Shown piece by piece: positions 1 to 9,210 of a stretch of 64,000 nucleotides of DNA; the stretch's first letter is position 1; the number at the start of each line of letters is the position of its first letter. Made by a program: the position numbers and the translations under genes. This DNA comes from G963666535 sp963666535. GTDB lineage: Bacteria; Bacillota; Clostridia; Oscillospirales; Oscillospiraceae. A model generated the notes under the pieces. That model did not search any database, had not been told where the DNA came from, and saw only the letters and a list, made by a program, of their open reading frames with translations. The stretch is taken from contig OY762913.1 of assembly GCA_963666535.1 (NCBI GenBank), forward strand, positions 62,001 through 126,000, in the 5' to 3' direction.

Positions 1-1
1 C

Positions 2-3000
2 TTTGTCTACACTGGCAGCGAGCAGACCTATACTCTCGCGGAAAACACGCTCTATACTATCACCGGCAACAAGCGTACCAATGCTGGTGAGCAGACGGTC
101 CCCGTGGCACTTACGAACAAGGCGAATTACGTTTGGGCAACCAGCAACGACACGACTGATCTTAACTTTACCTTCACCATCGCCAAAGCGCCCGTGAATT
201 TCGCAGTTAGCAGCAACACACATAATTATGACAAGGCTGCACATTCAGCCACCGTTACCCAGAAGGCAAGCGAGACGCCATCCGTTGCGGGCTGCTTTAC
301 CGTCACCTATCAGAAGGACACGGAGCCAGCAGCAGAGAATGAAACCAATGTGGGTATCTATAAGATTATCGTAACGCTGAACAACGACAACTTTAAGTTT
401 GCCGGGCAGGAAGATACTTTACGCAGCCTGACCCTTACGGACAAGCTGACCATCAACGCCACGGCGTATCCGGATGCGGCTACCATCACGCTGCCGACGG
501 CAGGCAGCCTGACATACGGTGCGAAGCTGTCCGACAGCGCCCTCACCGGCGGCGATACCAAGTGCACCTATGCGTGGAAAACCGGCACGACCATCCCAGC
601 CGTGACAAATACCGGCTATGCCGTGGTCTGCACGCCCGAGGACACCAACTACGCCCCCTTCGAAAAGACAGTTCCCATCGTCGTTTCCAAGGCTGCGCCC
701 ACACTGACGCTGCCCACGGCCGACGCAATTACCTACGGTCAGAGACTGTCCGACAGCACCTTCACTGGCGGCTCCGCCGGCTCCACCTACAACGGAACAG
801 CAAATACCAACGTACCCGGCGCTTACAGCTGGAGCGCGGGAACCACCGCGCCACAGGTTTCAGACAGTAATTTGACACAGTACGAAGTAACCTTCACGCC
901 CACCGATACGGCCAATTACAGCACGGCGACCGGAAAAATCACCCTCACCGTAAATCCCAAGCCGGTGACGCTGACATGGGATTACACGACGCCCTTCCCC
1001 TACGACGGCGCCGCAAAGACCGTCGCCGCCACCGTCAGCAACAAAGTCGGTGAGGACACATTCACGTTGGCCTATTCCGACAACAGTAAAACCAATGTGG
1101 GCAATTACACCGCCAAGGTCACCGCGCTGGGCAACAGCAATTATACACTCACCGGCGCTGTAAATGCGTCAAAGGCGTGGGTTATCGACAAAGCTCCCAT
1201 CAGCTTTGCGGTTACCGACAACAGCTACACCTATGACGCTACAGCGCACAATGCAACCGTAGCGCAGACGGCAAGCCAGACGCCGGTCATTGCGACAGAC
1301 AAGTACACCGTCACCTACAAGCTTCCTGCCGATGGCAGTGGCACGGTGGACAAAACTGCTGTCGGGGTCTATGACGTGGTTGTCACCCTCTCCGACGATA
1401 ACTTCTGCTTCGTGGGCGAGAGCGACTCCGCCACCCGCAGTCACAAGGTCGGTACACTAACCATTAAGCAAAACAATGTCACCGCCTTGTGGAAGAACAC
1501 GACCACGGTTTACGACGGCAGCGAAAAGTCTCCGGTTCTTAAACTGGTGGGGCTGAAAAGCAGTGACACTGCTGTGAAAGCACAGCTCAAAGAAACAAAG
1601 ACAGCCGCAGGTACCTACACCGTTACGGCGGAGCTGACCGGAGCCAATTCTGGAAACTACACTTTGACCAATCCTACTGGTGCGTTCGTTATTCAGAAAG
1701 CACCTGTCAGCTTTACCCTGAACGGCAACAGTGTAAAGAAAGGCGAGAGCGTGAATGTCACCGCTGCGCCGTCGGTCAGCGGCATCAGCCCCGTACTCAC
1801 CTATTGGCAGAGCGGCAAGCAGGTGACAGCACCCACCGAAACGGGTAGCTACGATGTGTATGCAGAGATTACAAACCCGAACTATCGCCATGCGGGCGGC
1901 ACGGACGGCTCCGCACAAAAAATCGGCGTACTGACCATTTATGAGGGCAGCAGCCCCGCAACCTACACCGTCAGTTTTGATGCAAACGGAGGAACCGGCG
2001 ACACCTCTTCCATGGATGCGGTACAAGCTGGCACTGTTCGCGTTTTGCCTGAAAGCGGATTTACCAACACCGGCAAGGTTTTTGCCGGTTGGCAGTATAA
2101 CGGCAAGACCTACCAGCCCGGCGCGTGCTTCACGCAACCTTCCTCCAACGTTACCCTAAAAGCGCTGTGGAATGACAAGGTTTACTCCATCGGCGGCATC
2201 GTGCAGGCGGGCGATCCGGTATCCAACGCCGCCAATGTGGTCGTCACCCTGATGCTGGGCAGCCGGCAGATCGGGCAGACGGTCACCGGTGCGGACGGCA
2301 AATACAGCTTTGCAGATGTTGTTCCTGGCGTCTACAATCTGGCAGCTAACAAAGATGGTGTGACCCAGACCGTTATGGTCACCATCGAGGATAAAGCGGT
2401 TACAGACCAGACCATCACCATGTCCACCGGCAAGCTGAACTCCGTGGTGGAGGTCGAGGCCGGTTCTCCCGCCATTGTAGTGGGCGATCTTGAAAAGGCT
2501 TTCACCCAGCAGGATAAGACCGATGCCGCGACTAAGACGGTGGAACTGAAGCTCACTGCTGGGGTCAAGGCAGCTGACAGCGCAAATAGCGCGCAGCAGG
2601 CAATTGAGAAAAAGGCTGGCAGTGTTGATCTATTCCTTGATTTTACGCTGACTAAGACGGTTGACGGTACTCCCAGTACGCTGGACACCTCGCCCGTTCT
2701 GCTCACTGCAGTCATCACTTTACCCGCTGAGCTGCAAGGTAAGGACAGCTACACCGTCTACCGCTATCACGGCGTGGAGGTACAGACCCTGACCACCACC
2801 GCCAATACCGACGGTGAAAAGATTGAGGTCAGCATGGATAAGACCACGCTCACGGTCTATACCAAAAACTTCTCAGCTTACGCCATTAAGGGCATCACCT
2901 ATTCCAGCGGTGGCGGCGTATCCAGTTACATACTGACCTTTGAGGTAAATGGAGGCATCGCCATCACGGCACTCTCCAAGACCTCTGGTGCAACAGTTGA

Positions 3001-3667
3001 TTTGTCCGCTTATACACCCGTACGCGAGGGGTATACCTTTGCAGGCTGGTACAGCGACGCAAAATTGACCAAAGCGATCACCAGCGTAGAGCTGACGGCA
3101 AATAAAACCGTCTATGCCAAGTGGACAGAAAAGGGGGCGATGCTCTTCACCGACGTTCCTGCTGATTCGTATTACTATGATGCGGTTCTCTGGGCTTTGG
3201 ACAAAGGCATCACTGGCGGCACAACGGCAACGACCTTCAATCCCAACGGTATCTGCACCCGCGCCCAGACGGTCATCTTCCTGTGGCGCGCCATGGGCAG
3301 TCCCGAACCAACTGCAACGAGCTGCCCATTCACTGACGTGATAAAGGACACCTATTACTATAAGGCCGTTTTGTGGGCAACGGAAAAGGGCATCACGGCT
3401 GGTACCAGCAGCACCACCTTTAGCCCCGATGCTACCGTCACCCGCGGCCAAACGGTCACCTTCCTGTGGCGCACGGCAGACAAACCCACGGTGACCTCAG
3501 CCAACCTGTTCGGTGATGTGGAGAGCAATGCGTACTACGCAAACGCCGTTTTGTGGGCGGTTTCCGAGGGCATTACCTCCGGCACCGGCGCATCGATCTT
3601 TAGCCCCGCTGATGGTTGTACCCGCGCACAAATCGTGACATTTTTGTATCGGTATCTGGCAAAATAA
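2..3667 (+). CDS. S-layer-anchored repeat surface protein, 5' end outside window
   Basis: The reading frame is already open at the first bases of the window, so the N-terminus and signal peptide are missing. The visible part (about 1,220 residues) is a modular extracellular protein. Several MBG/Ig-like repeats come first, each with a YDG or YD-x-A-x-H core near its start. An InlB-type beta-repeat (VSFDANGG ... FAGW) follows, then a carboxypeptidase-regulatory-like fold (VTGADGKYSFADV), and a second InlB-type repeat. It ends in three SLH domains over roughly the last 180 residues, each with an FTDV/FGDV start, a YY-x-A-V-LWA centre and a TR-x-Q-x-V-x-FLWR end. SLH triplets bind pyruvylated secondary cell-wall polymer, so the protein is inferred to sit non-covalently on the wall and act as an adhesin or structural protein. 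The ligand cannot be read from sequence. An intrinsic terminator follows the stop. Confidence 0.9.
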   Translation, partial: FVYTGSEQTYTLAENTLYTITGNKRTNAGEQTVPVALTNKANYVWATSNDTTDLNFTFTIAKAPVNFAVSSNTHNYDKAAHSATVTQKASETPSVAGCFTVTYQKDTEPAAENETNVGIYKIIVTLNNDNFKFAGQEDTLRSLTLTDKLTINATAYPDAATITLPTAGSLTYGAKLSDSALTGGDTKCTYAWKTGTTIPAVTNTGYAVVCTPEDTNYAPFEKTVPIVVSKAAPTLTLPTADAITYGQRLSDSTFTGGSAGSTYNGTANTNVPGAYSWSAGTTAPQVSDSNLTQYEVTFTPTDTANYSTATGKITLTVNPKPVTLTWDYTTPFPYDGAAKTVAATVSNKVGEDTFTLAYSDNSKTNVGNYTAKVTALGNSNYTLTGAVNASKAWVIDKAPISFAVTDNSYTYDATAHNATVAQTASQTPVIATDKYTVTYKLPADGSGTVDKTAVGVYDVVVTLSDDNFCFVGESDSATRSHKVGTLTIKQNNVTALWKNTTTVYDGSEKSPVLKLVGLKSSDTAVKAQLKETKTAAGTYTVTAELTGANSGNYTLTNPTGAFVIQKAPVSFTLNGNSVKKGESVNVTAAPSVSGISPVLTYWQSGKQVTAPTETGSYDVYAEITNPNYRHAGGTDGSAQKIGVLTIYEGSSPATYTVSFDANGGTGDTSSMDAVQAGTVRVLPESGFTNTGKVFAGWQYNGKTYQPGACFTQPSSNVTLKALWNDKVYSIGGIVQAGDPVSNAANVVVTLMLGSRQIGQTVTGADGKYSFADVVPGVYNLAANKDGVTQTVMVTIEDKAVTDQTITMSTGKLNSVVEVEAGSPAIVVGDLEKAFTQQDKTDAATKTVELKLTAGVKAADSANSAQQAIEKKAGSVDLFLDFTLTKTVDGTPSTLDTSPVLLTAVITLPAELQGKDSYTVYRYHGVEVQTLTTTANTDGEKIEVSMDKTTLTVYTKNFSAYAIKGITYSSGGGVSSYILTFEVNGGIAITALSKTSGATVDLSAYTPVREGYTFAGWYSDAKLTKAITSVELTANKTVYAKWTEKGAMLFTDVPADSYYYDAVLWALDKGITGGTTATTFNPNGICTRAQTVIFLWRAMGSPEPTATSCPFTDVIKDTYYYKAVLWATEKGITAGTSSTTFSPDATVTRGQTVTFLWRTADKPTVTSANLFGDVESNAYYANAVLWAVSEGITSGTGASIFSPADGCTRAQIVTFLYRYLAK

Positions 3668-3712
3668 ATGAGTCCCAAGTTGAAAAGATTAAAACCTAAT
3701 TTGTGTACACCA

Positions 3713-3752
3713 GTAAGGGACGGTTTCGTTGAAATCGTCCCTTACCGGATTT
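3713..3752 (+). terminator. Intrinsic terminator of the SLH protein gene
   Basis: A 15-bp stem (GTAAGGGACGGTTTC / GAAATCGTCCCTTAC, one G-U pair, 3-base loop) lies 45 bases after the stop codon and is followed by a T-rich run. Confidence 0.8.
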
Positions 3753-3919
3753 TTATATTTTTTATTACTGTTTTTTGCTTTGATACCCAACTAGCAATCC
3801 TGGAAATGGGCAAACTTCAGATAATGGTACTTAGTCGACAGAATTCCGAGCTGCTTATTATTGCTATCATCTGTATGTACTTGCTCACCCCTGTCAAATC
3901 TTCGCATAGGGGTGATAAT

Positions 3920-4420
3920 ATGCAGTCGAATAAAACTTGTCCCATTCTGGAGCAATACCTGGCTTATCTCATTACAATCAAGGGACGCAGTCAAAATACA
4001 ATTCTCGAGCACAGAATGGACTTGCTTCCATTCTTTCGGTATGTTGCAGTCCAAAGGGGTATTCCTGTCCCCTGTTTTCAGTTCGCGGATGCGGATTTTA
4101 TCCACTCTATACAATTAACCGATATGTACGGCTTCATTGCATATCATCAGGAAATACTCCATAATTCGCCTGGCACACGATGCAGAAAGATCGTCTCAAT
4201 CCGGCAATTTTGGAAGTACCTCAAATTCAAGGCACATATCATAGATAATAACATTGCCGAAGAATTGGAAACACCAAAGCTGCCCAAGCGCATCGTTCGC
4301 TGTATGACCTTAGAGGAGTCGGTGCGACTTTTGATTGAGTCCAATTCCAGCTCTGTGCGAGATAACTGTCAACGCCAACCCCTTCGCCATGATGTTCAAC
4401 TGAACATCATGGCTATTTAA
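3920..4420 (+). pseudogene. Truncated tyrosine recombinase (Xer-like N-terminal domain only)
   Basis: The ATG at 3920 follows an AGGGGTG ribosome binding site. The 166-residue product matches the SAM-like core-binding domain of XerC/XerD-type integrases: a helical start (ILEQYLAYL), a T-x-L-E-H-R turn, and a RKIVSIRQFWKYL helix near residue 95. It ends with the linker PKLPKR and the start of the catalytic domain (TLEESVRLL). The catalytic R...H-x-x-R...Y half is absent, because the sequence runs into an unrelated 13-bp palindrome and stops. It can therefore not recombine DNA. It is probably a relic of a mobile element whose 3' part was lost. The family call is fairly certain, the exact subgroup is not. 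Confidence 0.7.
4386..4413. repeat. Perfect 13-bp palindrome at the truncation point
   Basis: GCCATGATGTTCA and its exact reverse complement are separated by 2 bases. The palindrome lies inside the last codons of the truncated recombinase frame. No T-run follows, so it is not a classical terminator; it may mark an element end or junction. Confidence 0.6.
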
Positions 4421-4495
4421 CATTAGTGGAAACTTACATTTACCGTCGAGTTTCTGAGTTACAGCAACTCCTAATATAGAATTCCTGCATAAATA

Positions 4496-5449
4496 CTATT
4501 CCCCCAAAACCATGCCTTTCGCTATTTTCCTGCCGTTTATAAAATCCGACGCGCTCATTTTTTTATCGCCCTCAAGCTGCAACTCTAACAGCTCAACAAT
4601 ATTATCGCCGGTTTTTACTTCTATAATCTTACTCGCGTTAATAGCTTCTCCCAGACTTCCGCCACAATTATTCATACTGATTCTCGATTTATATATTTTA
4701 AGCTTCTTGCCGTCAAGCCACGTATAAGCCGCTGGCTCAGGCGCAAGCCCACGTATCTTGTCATGCACTTGCTGCGCCGTCATGCTCCAGTCTATCTCGC
4801 ATATTTTATTATCAATCTTACCTACGTAACTCACGCCAAGCTCTGGCTGTTTAACGCGCCTCGCCGTGCCCGCTTTTATTTGCTCCAATGCCTGAATAAT
4901 AAGCCCGCCGCCAAGCTCTGCCAAACGCAAATAAAGCTCTCCGAAATTTTCGTTCGCTCCGATTTCAAGCTCGCCTTTTAAAATCATATCTCCGGTTTAA
5001 ATTCCTTCGTCCGCGTGAATTATGGTTATCCCCGTGACTTTTGCGCCGTCCATGATTGCTGCGTTAATCGGCGCGGCTCCGCGATATTCAGGCAAAAGCG
5101 ATGCGTGTATAACCACGCACCCAAATTTCGGGTACCCTATAACATTTTTCGGTAGGATTTTCCCATAAGCCGCGACAACTATTATATCCGGGTTGATCTC
5201 TGCAAGAAGCGCGGCAAAATCTTCCCCGCGCAAACTTTGTGGCTGGTATACTTTTATATCATGTTCAAGCGCAAAAATTTTAACTGGCGGCGGCGTAAGC
5301 GTCAGCTTGCGTCCGACAGGCTTATCCGGCTGCGTAACAACGCCGGCTATCTCAAAATTCTCTATCAGACTTTCAAGAGCGATCCTTGCAAAATCAGGCG
5401 TACCCATAAATAAAACGCGCATAGGGCTTCCAAATGATATCTCTGGCAT
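4496..5449 (-). pseudogene. fmt: Methionyl-tRNA formyltransferase with in-frame stop
   Basis: Fmt formylates initiator Met-tRNA using 10-formyl-tetrahydrofolate. The N-terminal half shows the family signature MGTPDFA near the start, the folate-binding region VV(A)AYGKILP, the HASLLPEYRGAAPI catalytic block and DEGI...TGDMIL. A TAA at 4997-4999 replaces the single residue between DEGI and TGDM. The same frame continues through a normal C-terminal OB-fold to about 317 codons, the usual length. The start at 5449 is chosen for its GAGGGG site; an ATG at 5422 (MRVLFMG) is the start most family members use. There is no def or other usual partner next to it, and the surroundings are decayed, so this may be a surplus copy. 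A sequencing error at one base remains possible. Confidence 0.85.
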
Positions 5450-5585
5450 CGTATTATACCCCTCTAATGCAAATTTCAAGTATAAAGAAAAATCAGATAT
5501 GCTGTAGCATACTTGTCCTTAATTTTATACTCATTAAGCGAAGCTCGTTTTACCAATGAGCTGCCAGATTCACTTATCTGACACT

Positions 5586-5757
5586 TTAAAGCGGGTATAC
5601 AATGCAGGCAATTAATGTTACAATCCATGCAAATGTAAGACAGATCGTCAACCCCGACATTTGTTTTTCCCGTTCTGTGAGGTCATGCATGTATGTTGAA
5701 ATTCCCCTTGCATTAGCAATACCAGGAAAAAGTAATGGGGTGAAGACTACAATAATT
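5586..5757 (-). pseudogene. C-terminal fragment of a membrane protein
   Basis: On the minus strand a frame with one clear hydrophobic segment (TICLTFAWIVTLIACIVYP) ends at 5586. It has no start of its own and overlaps the last codons of the NHL fragment in another frame, as if two gene pieces had been joined. Function not recognised. Confidence 0.35.
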
Positions 5758-6013
5758 GAAACACGCCATTTGGATCGTAAACCTGAATACAGGAGCTCTC
5801 GCTCTCGCCTATGTACACATTCCCTATTGAATCTACCGCGAGGCCATTAACCTCATTGAGAGGCTTCTGCGTATAAAACATACCCGTTTGTTGATACACT
5901 CCACGACTGATACTGAGCATAAAACCAAAGAAGCCGAAAAACAGCATAGTTACGCCTATCAGGCCTGAAATAACCCTAACGGGCATAGGTATCACACTAT
6001 TCTTCTTTTTCAT
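5747..6013 (-). pseudogene. Truncated membrane-anchored NHL-repeat protein
   Basis: The 88-residue product begins with a lysine-rich start (MKKKNSVIPMP) and one transmembrane segment at about residues 12-36. It then has a single NHL/beta-propeller-type repeat (NGLAVDSIGNVYIGE ... IQVYDPNG). NHL proteins normally carry five or six such blades, so this is the first tenth or so of a larger protein, cut off at VFQ. A clear ribosome binding site is hard to see. It lies beside the broken fmt gene and another membrane fragment, consistent with a deletion junction. Confidence 0.5.
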
Positions 6014-6066
6014 ATTTCAAAACTCCTAATGTATGGTTTATGGATAATCCGCAGGGTGCTTCATTT

Positions 6067-6103
6067 GGATTATAGTGGAACTTAAAAACATTAAGCGAAG
6101 TTC
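6067..6103. repeat. Dispersed intergenic motif, composite copy
   Basis: GGATTATAGTGGAACTTA (6067-6084) is followed by ACATTAAGCGAAGTTC (6088-6103). GAACTT and AAGTTC form an inverted pair. The first half recurs exactly at 26752-26769, the second at 8427-8442 and with one change at 5531-5546. Confidence 0.6.
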
Positions 6104-6311
6104 AAATAAACTAATTTAGACAAGCCGGGTATAAGCAACACCTCATAAAATGACTGATAACGAAATGTTTTGAGAATACTAGGGTTTGTAACGGAAGGCT
6201 GCGGTTTCCCATACTTGGGATGCTCCGGTGGCAGCTGGTTATGCAGCTTTATTTTTAAACAAGCCCTAATCCATCATCCGAATCGATATCACATGAAATC
6301 GTGGAGTAAAC

Positions 6312-7205
6312 ATGTTCACAGATAAAAGACTGACAAGTGCATACCGAAAAGCGAAAGTTGAATACTTGGATGCAAAGGCTAAGTATATCGTTTTCAGTGA
6401 TTCCCATCGGGGTGACGACAGTGCTTCCGATGAATTCACCAGAAACCAAAGTGTCCTGTTGCACGCCCTTGAATACTACTATGAGAATGGATACCGATAC
6501 GTTGAGGCGGGAGACGGGGATGAATTGTGGGAGTATTCAGACTTTAAAACCATACGCCTGGCGCATTCCGACGTCTTTAAGTCCATCAAGAAATATTATG
6601 ATGCGGGCAGATTGGTTTTGCTCTACGGGAATCACAACATTTATCTGCGTTCAAAATCTTTTGTCAAGAAAAATTACTATAGCTATTATGATGAATTCAG
6701 TCAGGATACGCAGGAATTTCTGAGAGGCTTGGTTCCATATGAGGCGCTGGTATTGAAGGCCAAGGATACAGGGCAGGAAATACTGATTGTACACGGGCAT
6801 CAAGGCGATTTCATGAATGATCAGTTCTGGCCGTTCTCCATGGCGCTGATGCGGTATTTTTGGCGGTTTATGCATGTGATCGGATTTCAAAATCCGACCA
6901 GCCCGGCAAAAAACCTTTACAAAAGGACAAAACTTGAAATTAAGTACAGGAAGTGGATCGCAGAGCATCATAAAATGATTATCTGCGGGCACACGCACCG
7001 GCCAAAATTTTCAGAGCGGGACGAGCTTCCATATTTTAACTCCGGCTGCTGTATTCATACGAAGGGGATTACGGGGATTGAAATAGCCGGCGGCAATATC
7101 ATGTTGGTGAGTTGGAGAATCCGGGCAGACCCGGACGGTAATCTCAGAATTGAAAGAAATATCGTCAGAGGCCCAAACCCTATCGAAGAGTATGATTTCA
7201 GGTAG
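6312..7205 (+). CDS. Calcineurin-like metallophosphoesterase
   Basis: A complete 297-residue protein with the full metallophosphoesterase set: D30-x-H32, GDGDE (about 67-71), GNHN (about 106-109), HGH (161-163) and GHTH (226-229). These residues bind a di-metal centre and hydrolyse phosphomonoesters or diesters. The spacing and the long helical insert between the GNH and HGH motifs recall the UDP-2,3-diacylglucosamine hydrolase branch. That substrate is unlikely in a Gram-positive, so the substrate is left open. Initiation at 6312 has a GTGGAG site. It has no signal peptide and is probably cytosolic. It stands alone between decayed sequences and is followed by a hairpin (GCTAAGCC / GGCTTAGC, 7223-7255). 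Confidence 0.85.
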   Translation: MFTDKRLTSAYRKAKVEYLDAKAKYIVFSDSHRGDDSASDEFTRNQSVLLHALEYYYENGYRYVEAGDGDELWEYSDFKTIRLAHSDVFKSIKKYYDAGRLVLLYGNHNIYLRSKSFVKKNYYSYYDEFSQDTQEFLRGLVPYEALVLKAKDTGQEILIVHGHQGDFMNDQFWPFSMALMRYFWRFMHVIGFQNPTSPAKNLYKRTKLEIKYRKWIAEHHKMIICGHTHRPKFSERDELPYFNSGCCIHTKGITGIEIAGGNIMLVSWRIRADPDGNLRIERNIVRGPNPIEEYDFR

Positions 7206-7222
7206 CGGACAAATTTGCTGTT

Positions 7223-7257
7223 GCTAAGCCCAATGGGGTATCCCTTTGGCTTAGCTT
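7223..7257 (+). terminator. Hairpin after the metallophosphoesterase
   Basis: An 8-bp perfect stem GCTAAGCC / GGCTTAGC with a 16-base loop sits 17 bases after the stop. The T-run is weak, so termination is likely but not certain. Confidence 0.45.
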
Positions 7258-7261
7258 GTAT

Positions 7262-7276
7262 AAACATAATGGGAAG
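7262..7276. repeat. Dispersed motif AAACATAATGGGAAG
   Basis: This is identical to 26772-26786, where it directly follows the GGATTATAGTGGAACTTA half of the dispersed motif. Confidence 0.5.
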
Positions 7277-7457
7277 TCTTACTGGTTTTTCTTAGCTTTG
7301 CATTATGCTCATAATCTTGATGTCTGCCTTGAATGGCAATAAAGATGTCGCTTGAAACTGGTAGGGCATTGGCGGAATGCTATATTTAAGAAACATTCAT
7401 CAGAGTTGACCACTATTTCAGTACTTTTGCATCTGCTCATATACGCAAGCAGCAGTA

Positions 7458-8048
7458 TTACACTTTCCTAGCTTTAATTGGAGAGCTGCACTTTTTAAAT
7501 TTCATATCACCGAGTTCAAACGTCTTTTTTTGTACAGGTGTTAGCATTTCACGGCTCTCAATAAATTCATTTGTTATCGTAATAAAATACTGCTTACTAT
7601 CCTTATTTACCAAATAGAAAGATTTATCAACATTCTTAAGACCATTAACTAAGTCCGGCATTCCAAATGGTGCGTCAAATATAAATCCTAATACATTGTC
7701 AATAACTTTCTCACCCTTTGTAAGCTTTTGTTTGGCAATTAACGACCATATCTCAGCATCAGGATATTTTTCAGTTACGATCTGCTTTTTCGCACTCTTG
7801 TCATATTGTGATAAGTCTATTGTTTCTCTAATCACTGATAAATCCATGTTTTGGCCATCATCCACAAGATAATCTATACTTACATTGAGCAAACCCGAAA
7901 TTGCTTTCAAATTATCAATATCCGGAATTCCTCTACCTGATTCCCACTTTGTAATTGCTTGGCGTGATACCATCAGCTTTTCCGCAATCTGTTCCTGTGT
8001 AAGTCCCGCACTCTTTCTTGCTTCCTTAATTTTTTCTCCAATTGTCAT
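7458..8048 (-). CDS. XRE-family transcriptional regulator
   Basis: A 196-residue regulator starting at the ATG of MTIGEK, with an AGGAGG site nine bases upstream. Residues about 5-60 form a textbook Cro/C1 helix-turn-helix (RKSAGLTQEQIAEKL ... SRQAITKWESGRGIPDIDNL), ending in the common SIDYLVDD linker. The C-terminal 130 residues carry an alpha/beta domain not linked to a known ligand here (FIFDAPFGMPDLVNGL, then YFITITNEFIE). Such proteins often sense a small molecule or partner protein. No target operon can be assigned because the neighbours are small isolated genes. Confidence 0.85.
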   Translation of the reverse strand: MTIGEKIKEARKSAGLTQEQIAEKLMVSRQAITKWESGRGIPDIDNLKAISGLLNVSIDYLVDDGQNMDLSVIRETIDLSQYDKSAKKQIVTEKYPDAEIWSLIAKQKLTKGEKVIDNVLGFIFDAPFGMPDLVNGLKNVDKSFYLVNKDSKQYFITITNEFIESREMLTPVQKKTFELGDMKFKKCSSPIKARKV

Positions 8049-8230
8049 AATTTTGTTCCTCCTATTGTGAAAGCAAATTTTGTTCACCAATTTCTCGATG
8101 TGCTTTGACTATACTATAGCATCCACTTTCACACAAGAAACACTCCATATCATAAATGCAACGCTGTGTAGCATCCATTATCTCACTTGTTTTTTACTGA
8201 AAAATTGGTTTCAACTGTTATAGTTTGAGA

Positions 8231-8419
8231 TCAATGCTCTACATTTTCTTCAAACCACAATTCGTCATTAAAATGACCCACGCCACGCGGAACGTATTTA
8301 TCCAGTTTCCATTCGCGGGAATAGGCCAAGCGCACTTTTTTGGCATTTCCGTGTATGCGAACATATCCACAGCGCGTTATTCTGATTATATAAATAATTA
8401 GAAATGGCTTTCTTTGCAT
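8231..8419 (-). CDS. Hypothetical 62-residue protein, possibly a gene fragment
   Basis: A short basic product whose second half (YSREWKLDKYVPRGVGHFNDELWFEE) looks like real protein, but no family is recognised. There is no convincing ribosome binding site, and the upstream edge runs into the dispersed motif at 8427-8442. It may be the 3' piece of a gene cut there. Confidence 0.3.
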   Translation of the reverse strand: MQRKPFLIIYIIRITRCGYVRIHGNAKKVRLAYSREWKLDKYVPRGVGHFNDELWFEENVEH

Positions 8420-8426
8420 AGTGTAA

Positions 8427-8442
8427 ACATTAAGCGAAGTTC
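8427..8442. repeat. Dispersed motif ACATTAAGCGAAGTTC
   Basis: Exact copy of 6088-6103, with a one-mismatch copy at 5531-5546. It lies immediately upstream of the 62-residue frame. Confidence 0.5.
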
Positions 8443-8531
8443 ATAAGTCCAGTAGAATATCACAGAACCGACTGCAAGTCAAAATAGTAAGCAATAAGCA
8501 GAATAAAAGGATGATTAGCCCCCTACAGCTT

Positions 8532-8684
8532 TTATTGCTGCGGTCCATCACTGTTTTTATCAATGTAAATATCAAGTGCTTTTATTCCTCTATGAGCAAG
8601 TTTTATAAAAAGCACAAAACCATAAATACCTAGACCAATTAGTACTAGATAAATTACCGCCCAAAGTCTTGCCGCCATAAACAT
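8532..8684 (-). CDS. Small single-pass membrane protein, 50 residues
   Basis: The ATG at 8684 is preceded by a perfect AAGGAGGAG site at ideal spacing. The product begins MFMAARLWAVIYLV, has one hydrophobic helix (about residues 7-28) and a short polar tail ending DKNSDGPQQ. The strong ribosome binding site and coherent topology argue that it is translated. The family is not recognised. Small membrane proteins of this type often modulate larger membrane complexes, but nothing nearby suggests a partner. Confidence 0.6.
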   Translation of the reverse strand: MFMAARLWAVIYLVLIGLGIYGFVLFIKLAHRGIKALDIYIDKNSDGPQQ

Positions 8685-8777
8685 TCTTTCTCCTCCTTAC
8701 AATTTATGGGAACTATTATACAAAGTGGTTAGTGCGTCACAAACATAATTCGAAGTTGGTATAGCATTGCTTTTTCG

Positions 8778-9047
8778 CTATTTTTGATGAAAGCCACCCG
8801 AACCGTGATATGTATCACAAAAACAGGTAAAAACCTGTCCACAAGCTTTGCATTTTATTTCGTGAGTTATAATGTCGTTAATCCATGACCCATTGGCGCT
8901 TGTTACCTTATCTAAAGAACAAGTCTGGTTTATGATCTCGTATTTCTCCTGTTTAACTAATGAGTGAATGTAATTCAAACAATCTAGGTAGTCTCTTGCA
9001 GAATAAAAGTGGTCTCGCACGACAATATCTTTGCAATTGTCACACAT
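8778..9047 (-). CDS. Small zinc-ribbon-like hypothetical protein
   Basis: An 89-residue protein starting MCDNCKD with a CxxC pair. A second cysteine cluster lies at CKACGQVFTCFCDTYHGSGG near the C-terminus. The four or more spaced cysteines and the late histidine suggest a structural zinc site. The middle (about residues 18-55) is predicted helical. No neighbours suggest a pathway and I do not recognise the family. No clear ribosome binding site was found, so the start is uncertain. Confidence 0.5.
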   Translation of the reverse strand: MCDNCKDIVVRDHFYSARDYLDCLNYIHSLVKQEKYEIINQTCSLDKVTSANGSWINDIITHEIKCKACGQVFTCFCDTYHGSGGFHQK

Positions 9048-9210
9048 CTATACATTACCTCACAATACGGTTTTAAATATCAAGTCATAAACATACTGTG
9101 AAATTGTAGATACTGAATCTTAGATTATAAATGTTGTAAATGGTCTAGCAGCTATTGAATTAATAACAGCATCGCTGAAAAGCATTTCACATTCAGATGG
9201 AGTGGCACGT
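9048..9210. other. Gene-free stretch before the IS256 element
   Basis: AT-rich sequence with no convincing reading frame, terminator or regulatory site. It ends at the left inverted repeat of the insertion sequence. Confidence 0.5.

Noticed and set aside
1457..2137. A 226-codon minus-strand frame inside the SLH protein gene
   Set aside because: It lies antisense to a repeat protein with clear domains; its composition follows the opposite strand and it has no ribosome binding site.
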